NCBI GenBank assembly: GCA_033239125.1 | Contig: BSWB01000006.1 | Span: 32,604,001 to 32,668,000 of the forward strand | Origin: Fagopyrum homotropicum | Taxonomy: Eukaryota > Streptophyta > Magnoliopsida > Caryophyllales > Polygonaceae | Reading direction: 5' to 3' | Length of the DNA: 64,000 bases | Shown here: positions 29,101-40,153 of the stretch, piece by piece | Numbering within the stretch: the first letter of the stretch is position 1 | Layout of the letters: each line of letters begins with the position of its first letter | Translations under genes and position numbers: made by a program | Notes under the pieces: generated by a model | What the model was told of the DNA's origin: nothing | The model's database searches: none | What the model saw: the letters and a program-made list of their open reading frames with translations, nothing else

Positions 29101-30483
29101 ATGAGTTCCGAACGTCGCCTTGCCCTCAGAGATAGATCCTCACCTTCCCCTCCTTCCTCTTCTTCCCGACCTTACCGCCCGGTGATCCACGAGAGATGCC
29201 GGGTAGATTATGAGCGTATAGCTAGCCGTCCAGTGATTGCACCACGTTTCCTGGACCTGTCCGCTTTTGATTGCCTAGGGGTAGATGGAGACCTTAGGCG
29301 GATGATCACCACAGTTGGGCTGGATTAGTTTATTGAGATCCGAGCCCCAGCCTACTTGGAGCCGACCCTAGAGTTCGTTAGCTCCTTTTCCTACCTTTCC
29401 ACAGAGCAGTCTGTGAAGTACCGGTTGATGAGCCGGAACTTAATTGTACCGCTCGAGATATGGAGAGAGATTTTCGGTTTTTCTGAGCCCACCGCCTCTG
29501 ACTTCCCTTCCCGATCTGTAGCTAGGGAGTTCTGGGAGCAGATTGCCCATATTACTGAGCATGCAGATAGATGGCGCCCTGGAGATTCCAGGGAGAAGGT
29601 CATCTTCCACCTAACCTTTAGGTTAGCCCATAGGATATTCAGTGAGACACTTCTGGCGCGTATTGAGACGCCCCAAAAGATCCGACAGGGCGAGCTTTTC
29701 AGTCTGTACTGTATGGTTACGGGGGGTTTCCCGGACTTTGGCTTGATCTTGGCAGAGGACCTACACAAGATCAAGGCCAAGGCGAAGGGAGACATCTGCT
29801 GCGGAGGTCTTGACACCCACATAGCTGCTTTTCATGGCATGGACCTCAGTGCGTGTATGATGGTGGCGGCTCCGAAGCCAATGGGATTGCAGGAGATGAT
29901 CACTCGGAGGATTCTAGTTCCCCGAGGTCTGACCACTCCATATGTTGCTATGCCGTGGGAGCTGACTGCACCACAGGGGATCCGATGGTCTGCCCAGTTC
30001 ACCGTTTATGACCCGCATTATTGGCAGACAGCTTGGGCTCCACTGATGGAGGATCATAGGGAGGCAGCAGCTGCCCCAGCTGAGGAGGAGGAGGAGGCTG
30101 ATGACGAGGATACGGTGGATGAGAGAGATGGTGGAGTCCCGATGGATACAGGGACAGATACTGTAGGGACGAGCGCGCCGCCAATCATAGATTTGGACGA
30201 TGATGAGACTGAGCCTGCACCAGCTGAGACTTCTCTGGTTAGACCTGCTAGACGCAGGAGACACAGAGTGAGAGATCCAGATGCCCACAGACGGATCGAT
30301 GACCTGACGGATCAGGTTATTGATTCGTATGCTGCTTTGTCGCTGGATATCCGCGAGATGCAGGAGAGGCAGCATTATCAGCATATCATGGCCCAGCTTT
30401 AGTTCGAGCGCGTCATGGGTTATCCGTTCGACCCGACTCAGTATCCATATGTGCAACCACCACCACCGGATCGCGACTATTGA
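29101..30483 (+). pseudogene. Element B ORF1 with two in-frame TAG stops
   Basis: 461 codons collinear with the intact ORF1 of C from MSSERR to the PPPPDRDY end. Two TAG stops (29326-29328 and 30400-30402) fall where C has CAG (Gln); both are C-to-T changes in a CAG (CHG) context. The central part keeps RPVIAPRFLD, PLEIWREIFGF, TPQKIRQGELFSLYCM and YVAMPWE; the C-terminal half is acidic (Glu/Asp tract) followed by an Arg-rich stretch and a helical tail. Function is unknown; it probably no longer makes full protein. Confidence 0.85.
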
Positions 30484-30573
30484 TGAGCTGCAGGACTTTC
30501 TTTATTATATTTTTATGCAGTTCAGCTATTTATCCGGTGAGTACTCTTATTTCTAGACTTATATTGACCCACT

Positions 30574-30600
30574 GGGACAGTGTGTCCCAAGTATGGGGTG
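30574..30600 (+). other. Hairpin plus internal purine tract after ORF1 (element B)
   Basis: GGGACA-GTG-TGTCCC, a perfect 6-bp stem, directly followed by AAGTATGGGGTG. C, D and F carry the same module, with base changes that keep pairing (G-U in C and F). Confidence 0.65.
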
Positions 30601-31250
30601 TTTGTATTTATTTGATGACTTCGATGTACGACTTATTTGATCGGATATTTCATATTTATGCTTCAGTTGCCTTTATATGTTTATCTGATATTACATGCAT
30701 ATTTACAGGTTATTTGATTGAGAAAAACGTCGAAACTGGAAAAAAATGGTTTAAAAAAAATTTTTTTGACCTCGACCGAGTCAGTCTTGGCCAAACGAGG
30801 CGTTTCACCTCGGTTGACCCAAGAACACCTCGACCGAGGTGGGTTAACTGAGAGTTTTCGAAAATTATTTTTGTGTTACTTATCTGGATATGATCTCAGT
30901 GAAGATCTTGCTTACTGACTGGTTTTAAATTCTTTATGTGTTTGAAAGGTTTTATAATATGTTTAAGTTGCTAAATGCTTTGTTTGAAATTATTGGCATG
31001 TTTAATACTTTGTTTTTATCCAAATTATGTTGAATTTGAAGGTTGACACCACAAGATAAGTTCTCTCACTTTCTTCCTGGAAAGACCAAGGTAATTCATT
31101 CTTCTCTCTTCTTCTTCTTGATCATGCTTAGCCCCTCATATACATTTTGCCTCCCTTTACCTATCCGGGAATTTGGAAGCAAGCGAAGTGGTGAAAGCAA
31201 GTGAAGTTAAAGTTGAGAAGTTGGCTGGAAGTGAAAGTGTTAGAAAGTAA

Positions 31251-31450
31251 TTTTAGGTTTGGGGAAGTCAATCATGAAGATGAGTAACTCGGCACCATTC
31301 ATATAGCCGGGTGTTTGTGTCTTGCCAAAGTCGGATTGAGCGATATTCTTAACGGGTCATGGTATGTGCATCAAGGGTTTGATGCATCTCAAGAAATTGA
31401 TGATTGCTGATTTCCTAGGCTTCGGTTATTGTGCACCTCTGTCCATGCAT
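31251..31450 (+). other. Conserved noncoding block (element B copy)
   Basis: About 200 nt with AACTCGGCACCATTCA, GCCGGGTGTTTGTGTCTTGCC and CCTAGGCTTCGGTTATTGTG landmarks, closely matching blocks in C, D and F. The GCATCAA...TTGATGC hairpin inside it is absent from F. Confidence 0.7.
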
Positions 31451-31891
31451 CCCAAAAAGTAAAGTAAAAAGAAAAAAAGTGGAATAAGCAAAGCTTATTG
31501 GTGGAAGATGTTGCAAGTCAAAGTGGAAGTGAAGTTCATCCTTTTCCCGGATTTTAGCACCACATTACCTTACACACATCCCTACCCTACACGTTTCTTG
31601 ACCTTTTCTTTTGGGAAGCCCTTGAGACCTTGAGCTAGTTGATTGACTTAATGGTTTAAACTGGATTATACATGATTAATTTTGATAATTATGACTTATT
31701 ATGCATTCTATGGTTTTATGCAAAGATGAACAACTTTTCCATATTTATAAAATGTTTTGATCATGTTTGGATTTTAAATTCCATGAAGTATTCTCTTAGA
31801 GTGATCTATGATTGTAACACACCATAAAAATGTTTTTGAAAAGACTTTTTATGACTATTAATCCATTCTATCTTGTCTTCTATATGCGGAA

Positions 31892-31930
31892 CTTGCTTGG
31901 GGACAAGCAAGGGCTACGTATGGGGTATTT
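31892..31930 (+). other. Hairpin and polypurine tract abutting the 3' LTR (element B)
   Basis: CTTGCTTGGGGACAAGCAAG (31892-31911) is a perfect 8-bp stem with a 4-nt loop. GGGCTACGTATGGGGTATTT then runs to the LTR start. The hairpin is conserved in F (8601-8620) and, less perfectly, in C and D. Confidence 0.75.
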
Positions 31931-33675
31931 TGATAGCATGAATTATAGTCTATATTTTGGGGTTTGTTTGGACGTTTTATCTTCAATAATCTGCATGATT
32001 GCATGTATAATATGAGATTATATTACCATTTCATCTACCTTTGCGGGAATCGAGGTCTACACCTAGTTTTGTTGTAATTGTAGGTAAAATGGCACATTTT
32101 GCATCAAAAAGGAACAAAAGGAGCTATGGAGTCATTGGAGCTACATTGAAGAGCATAAGGAACCATCCAGGAAGCATAGCCATAGATTAAGATTCACTTT
32201 GGACCAGTTTTGAGAGATTTCACATTCAGTTGTGACTCACCTCGGTTGACCAGAGATTCATCTCGACCGAGGTGATCCAGAGACGCCGACTCGACCGAGG
32301 CGAACACCTAGGACGCGGCGAGAATATTTTATTCTTGGCTGAGATCTTTTATCTTTGGAAGGTGATCTTATATTTTTGGGCTTGGCTCCTGGAAGAAAGA
32401 AGATCTTATATTTTACCTATTTTATGGGAAGAGATCTTTCTAAGATATATTATCTTTGGAGGGTCATTTTCCTATAAAAAGGGTTGGATTTCCACAAATC
32501 CAACATCATGATATACCATCGATCAGGGTTTATAGCACGCAGCAGCCATACTCCAGTTGGGAGATTTGAAGAACCTTTTTGAAGGTTGAAGGAAGATTGA
32601 AGATCATAGCTTTTATAGTTTTTTGAAGGGTTTTGTAAGATTGTCTTTGATTCCCTTCCTTGTTGTCTTCTCTTGTTGGATTGCTATCCAAGGAACGCTT
32701 TTGTTGTGATATTTGATTCAGTTATTGAAGTCTTTTCCATTAAATTCTTCTTGTTCAAATATTCACCTTCTTCCCATATGTTTAATACTTTCATAATGAT
32801 GATGAGTGGCTAATTTCCTTGTGTGATTCTAGGGTGATTGACTGAAGGTTGTGGGAAAAACAATGATAGAATAGTCTTAGATTCCAGTAGGACCCTGAAA
32901 GTTCGAGTCTTTAACCTTAACCCTAAGCATCTCGCTCAGTCGATGAACATCTTGGCCGGGGTGGAATTCGGATGACCGAGGTGACTTATCTGATCCTAAA
33001 CTAAGAGTTAAGTGTTAGAGTTTGCCAAATCCTATCCTTATTATACCTTTCCTGGTTCAAAGCAAGCTTAGGATGAGACTTACCCGGTAATTCCTTAGTT
33101 TGTGTACCAACGATCATAAGCGTAGGTAATAAAGGTTTATCCTTTATTGGGGTTTGAGTGTGCTTCCATCCCATCTTTGTGAGTTAGCCTGAGACTTACC
33201 CGGTAAAGGTTGATTCTATTCCCTTAGATGGTGTGTTAGTTTGAGGTTATAGTTCTTTATCTTCATTCCTTGAGACTTACCCGGTAATAGGAGTTACGGT
33301 TTAGGATTAGAGAGTAGTGAGACTTACCCGGTGATCTACTCCACTTTAGTAACATCTTCCCCTTGCAAAAATCTCAGCTTTGTCCCCTTATCTTTAGATC
33401 TTGAGTTGGAACCACAACTAGACGCTTTAATCCCTAGAATTGCATGTTTGCTTTATTGACTTCTTATTCATCTTTGATTGTGTTAATTGCTCTTGTGGTT
33501 AGTATTCACGAAGCTTACTGTTATTGACTTTGTTTCACCGAGTCCCTGTGATCGACCCCTAGAATTTCTTGCTTTTTACTACGATTGACCCGTACACTGC
33601 GGGTTCGCATCCTTGTTTTAAGCTTAAGTCTAGGGTTATAAATTTAAAGTTTGCACACACCGTTTGGAGCGAACA
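31931..33675 (+). repeat. Element B 3' LTR
   Basis: 1745 bp, about 26 differences from the 5' LTR, no net length change. Confidence 0.95.
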
Positions 33676-33680
33676 GAAAA

Positions 33681-34257
33681 CCTTACAACTTCCTTCAAAG
33701 CCTTCAACTTTCACCATCAAACTATCTTCCTTCAACTTCCTTCCTTCCTTAGAATATCTTCAATCTTCCAAAATAATTAACTAACTAGATTTTCGGATCT
33801 CCTTCCATCCAGAAAATATATCCCAATATATAGGAAAATCACTTCCCAAAAATAAAAGATCTTATGGGTCATGAGCCGTGCGTCTCGATCCAGCCCAGTG
33901 AAATCATTTCGGTCGAGGTGGTAGTGTAGCCAACCAAGGTGATCCTCAACTTCATGCAAATCTTTGAAAACTGACCCAAAATCAAACTTCTATCCAACTT
34001 CCATGGTTCATATGCTTTTCTTGTAGCTCCTCAATGCTCCTAAATGCAGCTCCAATGACTCCGTAAATCCCTTAGTTCCATATTGCTCCAAAACGTGCAT
34101 TTTCCCTACAATTACAACAAAACTATGTGTAGACCTCGATTCTTGCAAATGTAAACAAAACAACATCATGATCAAGAATATACATCCATGCATGCAGATT
34201 TATGAAGATAAAACGTCCAAACCAATCCCAAAACATAGACTATAATGCATGCTATCA
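33681..34257 (-). repeat. Element A 5' LTR, U3-side part
   Basis: Continuation of 21245-22289 beyond element B. It ends on the plus strand with ...GCATGCTATCA, i.e. the LTR begins TGATAGCATGC in element orientation. It includes the GAGGTCTACAC box and a few CTCGGTCGAGG-type sites (about 33890-33950). Confidence 0.85.
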
Positions 34258-35317
34258 ACCCCAGTCTTTCGCCTTCACCGCCCCGTGGCAAGCTGCACCC
34301 GCGGCAAGGTGGGCCGCCCTTGCGGCTGACTGCAGATCGTGCCCGATCTTTCTTTCGTTCGTTTTATCTTCTTTCCATAGATAGAAGATGTGATCTTCTA
34401 TCTTATGATCCGGCTTCCTTATCTTCTTCCTAACCCTAGAACATCCTTTCCATCTATCTTTCTAGCCTTTTCTATATAATCCTACCTTCTTCCTGTTTTT
34501 CCGGCTATTTGCATACGTTCCTTCAACCCTTGTGAGCTGCAGTTGTTACCCTTGCTTCATGTGATCTTGTTGAACGTGTAAGTTCTTCCTTCCTTGTTCT
34601 TCATCATGTTTATGTGTTGTTGCAGCCTTGCTTCCCTTCTGTTTCATTTCTCCCTTCGTTCTTCTCTTTTCTTCTCCAAAAATCAAGTTTGATTCTTGAT
34701 TTTTGTGGAGCATTCCGTTGTTAATGCTTTGATATTCATAGGCTCCCTTGGTTGAGTTGTGAAGTGTGAGAGTGTTGGAAGAGCAAGCTTTGGCCTTTGT
34801 CGTGGTTCTTCTGTCATCGAGAAGCCGACAGCGGCTTCTGTCAGTGCACCGCCTCCGCGCCTGCACATCCCCGCCCCCGCGGCAAACCGCACTTGCGCCT
34901 TGCTCCGCCGCCCCTGCAGTTTCTTCTGGAGTAACTCCCGTTCTTGTGATTTGCTTCCTTCCTTGCCTTCCTTGTTCCTTTCCTTGATTCTTATGGATGT
35001 TCTTTGACCCTGAGTGTTCTGTAAGACTAAGATTGAGCCCTTAGCTTGTGTAGATCTCTTAGAGATCACGGAGACTAGAAGTTATAGACTTCTAGCAATT
35101 GTTTCGGTTCCTGATTCGTGATGCCTTGTTGAGCGGGCTTCCCTTTGCCCCGTTCCTGAGGCTTTTTGAGTGTTTTCTAAGTGTTGAGACTACCTTCGAG
35201 TGAGGTAAGTCCCTTGGACTTACTTAGCTTCATTCCGCGTATTGGTTTGATTGTTTTGGCTTGTTTGTGTTGTTTATCATGTTATAACTATAGCGAAATA
35301 GGATTGACTTTGGTATA
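34258..35317 (+). mobile_element. Z2, left part: Z-like retrotransposon sequence split by element C
   Basis: GC-rich start (34258-34340), then a CT-rich stretch with TCTATATAATCC (about 34470), and a second GC-rich part (34790-34930). From about 35010 it resembles the inverse complement of 430-660 in Z1 (paired ACTTCTAG... and GGTAAGTC..GGACTTACTTA elements). No gene with recognisable domains is seen; the short ORFs (60-128 codons) are low complexity. It continues at 47085 beyond element C. Family membership with Z1 rests on short matches. Confidence 0.5.
35313..35317. repeat. Target-site duplication of element C (partner 47085-47089)
   Basis: GTATA on both sides of element C, perfect. Confidence 0.94.
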
Positions 35318-37066
35318 TGTTCGCTCCAAACGGTGTGTGCAAGCTTTAAATTTATAACCCTAGACTTAAGCTTAAAACAAGGATGTGAACCCGCAGTGTA
35401 CGGGTCAATCGTAGTAAAAGCAAGAAAATTCCAGGGGTCGATCACAGGGACTTGGTGAAACAAAGTCAATACGGTATGCTTTTATCAATACTAACCACAA
35501 GAGCAATCAACACAATCAAAGATGAATAAGATGTCAAATAAAGCAAACATGCAATTCTAGGGATTAAGGCATCTAGTTGTGGTTCCAACTCAAGATCTAT
35601 AGATAAGCGGACAAAGCTGAGATTTTTGCGTGGGGAAGGTGTTTCTAAAGTAGAGTAGATCACCGGGTAAGTCTCACTACACACTAATCCCAAACCGTAA
35701 CTCCTATTACCGGGTAAGTCTCAAGGAATTAAGATAAAGAACTATAACCTCAAACTAACATACCATCTAAGGGAATAGAATCAACCTTTACCGGGTAAGT
35801 CTCAGGCTAACTCACAAAGATGGGATGGAAGCACACTCAAACCCCAATAAAGGATAAACCTTTATTACCTACACTTATGATCGTTAGTATACAAACTAAG
35901 GAATTACCGGGTAAGTCTCATCCTAAGCTTGCATTGAACCAGGAAGGTGTAATAAGAATAGGATTTGGCAAACTCTAACACTTAACTCTCAGTTATGGAT
36001 CAGATAAGTCACCTCGGTCAGCCAGTTTCCACCTCGGCCGAAATGTTCATCGACTGAACGAGATGCTTAGGGTTAAGGTTAAAGACTCGAACTTTCAGGA
36101 TCCTACTGGAATCTAAGATTATTCTATCATTGTTTTTCCCACAACCTTCAGCCAATCACCCTAGAATCACACAAGGAAATTAGCCACTCATCATCATTAT
36201 GAAAGTATTAAAATATAAGGGAAGAAGGTGAATATTTGAACAAAGAAGAATTTAACGAAAAGACTTCAATAACTGAATCAAATATCACAAACAAGTGTTC
36301 CTTGGATGATAATCCAAATAGACAAGACAACAATTGAGGGATTTGAAGACAATCTTACAAAACCCTTCAAAAAGCTATAAAAGCTATGGACTTCTATCTT
36401 CCTTCAACCTTCAAAAAGGTTCTTCGAAGACTCCCAAATTGGAGTAGGCTGCTGCGTGATGTTTCAGCTGTAGGCGGGTTCTTGCGCTGATAGCGGATGT
36501 CGGATTTGTGGAAAATCCAACCCTTTTTATAGGAAAATAACCCTCCAAAGATAATAAATCTTAATAAGATATTATCCCATAAATATAGGTAAAATATATG
36601 ATTCTGCATATCTCCTTCCTTCCAGAAGCCAAGCCCAAAAATATAAGATCACCTTCCAAAGATAAAAGATCTCAGCCAAGAATAAAATATTCTCGCCGCG
36701 TCCTAGGTGTTCGCCTCGGTCGAGTCGGCGTCTCTGGATCACCTCGGTCGAGGTGAATCTGTAGTCAACCGAGGTGAATCTCAACTGGATGTGAAATCTC
36801 TCAAAACTGGTCCAAAGTAAATCTTTAATTCATGGCTATGCTTCCTGGATGTAGCTCCAAATGACTCATGACTCCTTTTTGCTCCTTTTTTGATGCAAAA
36901 CGTACCATATTGCCTGCAATTACAACGAAACTAGGTGTAGACCTCGATTCTCGCAAAGGTAGATGAAATGGTAGTAAAATCACATAATGTACATACAAAC
37001 ATGCAGATTATGAAAGATAAAACGTCCAAACAAACTCCAAAATATAGACTATAATTCATGCTATCA
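35318..37066 (-). repeat. Element C 3' LTR
   Basis: 1749 bp with the same structure as B's LTR in reverse orientation; four ACCGGGTAAGTCTC repeats and the U5 block near 35330-35450. Confidence 0.95.
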
Positions 37067-38538
37067 AAATACCCCATACTTAGCCCTTCTTGTCCCTAAG
37101 CAAGTTCCTCATATAGAAAATAAGATAGAATGGATTATAAGTCAAGGAAATCAATGAAAAAGCTTCTCAAAAACATTTTATGGTGTGCAACAATCATAGA
37201 TCACTCTAAGAGAATACTTCCTGGAATTAAAAACTCAATATGCTCAAAACATTTTATAAATATAGAAAAGTTGTTCATCTTTGCATAAAATCATAGAATG
37301 CATAATAAATCATAATTATCAAAATCAATCATGTATAATCCAGTTTAAACCGCTAAGTCTATCAACAAGCTCAAGGTCTCAAGGGCTTCCCAAAAGAAAA
37401 GGTTAAGAAACGTGTAGGGTAGGGATGTATGTAAGGTAATGTGGTGCTAGAATCCGGGAATAGGATGAACTTTACTTTCACTTTGACTTGCAACATCTTC
37501 CACCAATAAGCTTTGCTTATTTCGCACTTTTTCTTTTACTTTACTTTTTGGGATGCATGGACAGAGGTGCACAATAACCGAAGCCTAGGAAATCTGCAAT
37601 CATCAATTTCTTGAGATGCATCAAACCCTTGATGCACATACCATGACCCGTTAGGAATATCGCTCAATCCGACTTTGGCAAGACACAAACACCCGGCTAT
37701 GTGAATGGTGCCGAGTTACTCATCTTCATGATTGACTTCCCCAAACCTATAATTGCTTTCTAAGGCTTTCACTTCCAGCCCATTTCTCAACTTTAACTTG
37801 CTTTCACCACTTGCTTGCTTCCTAATTCCCGGATAGGTAAAGGGAGGCAAAATGTATATGAGGGGTTAAGCATGATCAAGAAGAAGAAGAGGAAAAGAGT
37901 GAATTGCCTTGATCTTTCCAAGAAGAGAGTGAGAGAACTTATACCTGCGGTGTCAACCTTCAAATTCAACATAATTTGAATAAAAACAAAGTATTAAACA
38001 TGCCAATAATTTTAAACAAAGCATTTAGCAACTTAAACATATTATAGAACCTTTCAAACACATAAAGAATTTTAGAACCAGTCAGGAAGCAAGATCTTCA
38101 CTGAGATCATATCCAGATAAGTAACACAAAATCGTTTTCGAAAACTCTCAGTTAATACCACCTCGGTCGAGGTGTTCTTGGGTCATCCGAGGTGAAACAC
38201 CTCGTTCGGCCAGAACTGCCCCGGTCGAGGTCAAAAATTTTTTTTTTAAAGCCAGTTTTCTTTCAGTTTCGACGTTTTTCTCAATCAAATAACCTGTAAG
38301 TATGCATGCAATCTCAGATAAACATATAAATGCAGAAGAGAAGCATAAATATAAATATCCGGTCAATAAAATACATCAAAAGTGTCGAATACATCAAAGG
38401 TAGCCACATAGTCAAATAACAAACACCCCATACTTGAGACACACTGTCCTAGTGGGTATAATAAAAGTCTAAAACAGGAGAACTCACCGGATAAGGGCCG
38501 AACTGCATAAAAATATAATAAAGAAACCCTGCAGCTCC
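37067..38538 (-). other. Element C 3' noncoding region
   Basis: Purine tract and imperfect hairpin next to the LTR (about 37067-37105), the conserved noncoding block (37552-37760), a palindrome cluster (38158-38230, with perfect CCTCGGTCGAGG near 38161) and the hairpin plus purine module at 38427-38450. No gene is supported. Confidence 0.75.
37552..37760 (-). other. Conserved noncoding block (element C copy)
   Basis: Aligns with F 9082-9290 across about 200 nt with few gaps; both contain GACACAAACACCCGGCTATG and GGTGCCGAGTTACTCATC exactly. Confidence 0.75.
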
Positions 38539-39966
38539 TCAGTAGTCCTGATCCGGCGGTGGTGGTGGTATGTAGGGGAACTGAGTCGGATCATAGGGAT
38601 GTCCCATGATACGCTCAAACTGTAGCTCAGCCATCATGTGCTGATGATGCTGCCGCTCCTGCATCTCGCGGATATCCAGCGAAAGTGCAGCATATGAGTC
38701 GATAACCTGATCCGTCAGGTCATCGATCCGTCGGTGTGCAGCTCTGTCCGTCACTCCACGCCTCCTGCGTCCAGCAGGTCTGACTGGAGATGTCGCGGCT
38801 GGCGCCGGCTCAGTGTCCTCCTCATCATCTAAATCAATAATAGGTGGAGCGCTCGTCCCAGCTGTATCTGTACCTGTGTCCATCGGGACGCCACCTCCTC
38901 TCTCATCCACTGTCTCATCATCGTCGTCATCCTCATCCTCAGCTGCAGTAGGGGCAGCTGCTGCCTCTCTGTGATCCTCTATCAGTGTATCCCAAGCAGT
39001 GTGCCAGAAATGCGGATCAAAGACTGTGAACTGCGCAGACCAGCGGATGCCCTGAGGTGCAGTCCGCTCCCAAGGCATGGCGACGTATGGAGTGGTCAAA
39101 CCACGGGGAACTAGAATCCTCCGTGTGATCATCTCCTGCAATCCCAGCGGCTTCGGAGCCGCCGCCAACGTGCAAACGCTGAGGTCCATCCCGTGGTAAG
39201 TAGCGATGTGGGTGACTAGACCTCCACAGCAAATATCTCCCTTCGCCTTGGCCTTGATCCTATGCAGATCCTCTGCTAGGAGCAAGCCAAAGTCTGGAAA
39301 GCCTCCTGTAACCATGCAATAGAGGCTGAAGAGCTCACCCTGTCTGATCTTCTGGGGCGTCTCCGTACGCGCCAGAAGTGTCTCACTGAAGATCCTGTGG
39401 GCAAGTCTGAAGGCTGGGTGAAAGATGACCTTCTCCCTGGAATCTCCAGGGCGCCATCTGTCTGCGTGTGTAGTAATGTGGGCTATCTGTCCCCAGAACT
39501 CCCTAGCTACGGATCGGGAGGGGAAGTCTACAGCAGTGGGGTCAGGAAAGCCAAAGATCTCTCTCCAAATCTCTAAAGGAACTATGAAGTTCCGGCTCAT
39601 CAACCGGTACTTCACAGACCGCTCTGTGGGAAGGTAGGAGAAGGAGCTAACAAACTCGAGTGTCGGCTCTAAGTAGGCTGGGGCTCGGATCTCAGTGAAC
39701 TGATCTAGCCCCACTGTAGCAATCATCCTCCTAAGGTCAGCATCTAACCCTAGGCAGTCAAAAGCTGACACATCCAGAAATCGTGGTGCGATGACTGGAC
39801 GGCCAGCTATCCTCTCATAGTCTACCCGGCATCTCTCGTGGATGGCCGGGCGGTAGGGACGGGATGCGGAAGGAGAAGGGGAAGGGGAGGATCTATCTCT
39901 AAGAGCCAAACGGCGATCTGAACTCATCTTCAAACACACTGTCAGACTACCTCGGTCGACTGACAA
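38539..39966 (-). CDS. Element C ORF1 (intact, 475 aa or 462 aa)
   Basis: Intact third ORF. Two possible starts: ATG at 39966, or the methionine at 39927 (MSSDRR), which is the start conserved in B and so preferred. N-terminal Ser/Pro-rich basic region, globular middle (about 35-290) with RPVIAPRFLD, PTLEFVSS, PLEIWREIFGF, TPQKIRQGELFSLYCM and YVAMPWE, then an acidic Asp/Glu tract (about 330-370), an Arg-rich patch (about 395-405), a helical tail and a Pro-rich end. No signal peptide or transmembrane helix is visible, so it is not an envelope-type protein. The pattern resembles the Athila ORF-1 family; function is unknown. It has its own candidate promoter at 40154-40530. Confidence 0.85.
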   Translation of the reverse strand: MSVDRGSLTVCLKMSSDRRLALRDRSSPSPSPSASRPYRPAIHERCRVDYERIAGRPVIAPRFLDVSAFDCLGLDADLRRMIATVGLDQFTEIRAPAYLEPTLEFVSSFSYLPTERSVKYRLMSRNFIVPLEIWREIFGFPDPTAVDFPSRSVAREFWGQIAHITTHADRWRPGDSREKVIFHPAFRLAHRIFSETLLARTETPQKIRQGELFSLYCMVTGGFPDFGLLLAEDLHRIKAKAKGDICCGGLVTHIATYHGMDLSVCTLAAAPKPLGLQEMITRRILVPRGLTTPYVAMPWERTAPQGIRWSAQFTVFDPHFWHTAWDTLIEDHREAAAAPTAAEDEDDDDDETVDERGGGVPMDTGTDTAGTSAPPIIDLDDEEDTEPAPAATSPVRPAGRRRRGVTDRAAHRRIDDLTDQVIDSYAALSLDIREMQERQHHQHMMAELQFERIMGHPYDPTQFPYIPPPPPDQDY

Positions 39967-40153
39967 ATACCAAGAATCACCTCGACCGAGGTGCAGAACG
40001 ACTGGACCGAGGCGAAGACAGTCGCGAATTCAACTCTCTGATTTTCAGTTCTTTTCCCCCAAAAATCACTACTGATGCTTCCTAAGGGGTACTTAAAGGT
40101 TTCCTCAACAGAATCAAGGGCAACCAAAGCCCAAATTGCAGTAAACGAGCGAG

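Larger units (their letters stand above)
30484..31930 (+). other. Element B 3' noncoding region
   Basis: No gene is supported. It contains, in order, hairpin GGGACAGTGTGTCCC with AAGTATGGGGTG (30574-30600), a palindrome cluster (30770-30840, with a perfect CCTCGACCGAGG at 30828-30839), the conserved noncoding block (31251-31450) and the hairpin plus purine tract before the LTR (31892-31930). Confidence 0.75.
22290..33675 (+). mobile_element. Element B: Athila element encoding gag-PR-IN but no RT-RNase H
   Basis: 11,386 bp with two LTRs of exactly 1745 bp, a perfect GAAAA duplication, a tRNA-Asp PBS with one mismatch, and an uninterrupted 1377-aa gag-protease-integrase ORF. RT and RNase H are absent as a clean in-frame loss. 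ORF1 is present but has two TAG stops. The LTRs differ at about 26 sites by eye (about 98.5% identical), so it inserted fairly recently although it cannot make its own RT. It lies in the LTR of A in opposite orientation. Confidence 0.94.

Noticed and set aside
34258..35317. Host gene with 5' UTR and coding exons
   Set aside because: TATA-like and CT-rich stretches are present, but ORFs are short and low complexity, and the right part resembles Z1 repeat sequence.
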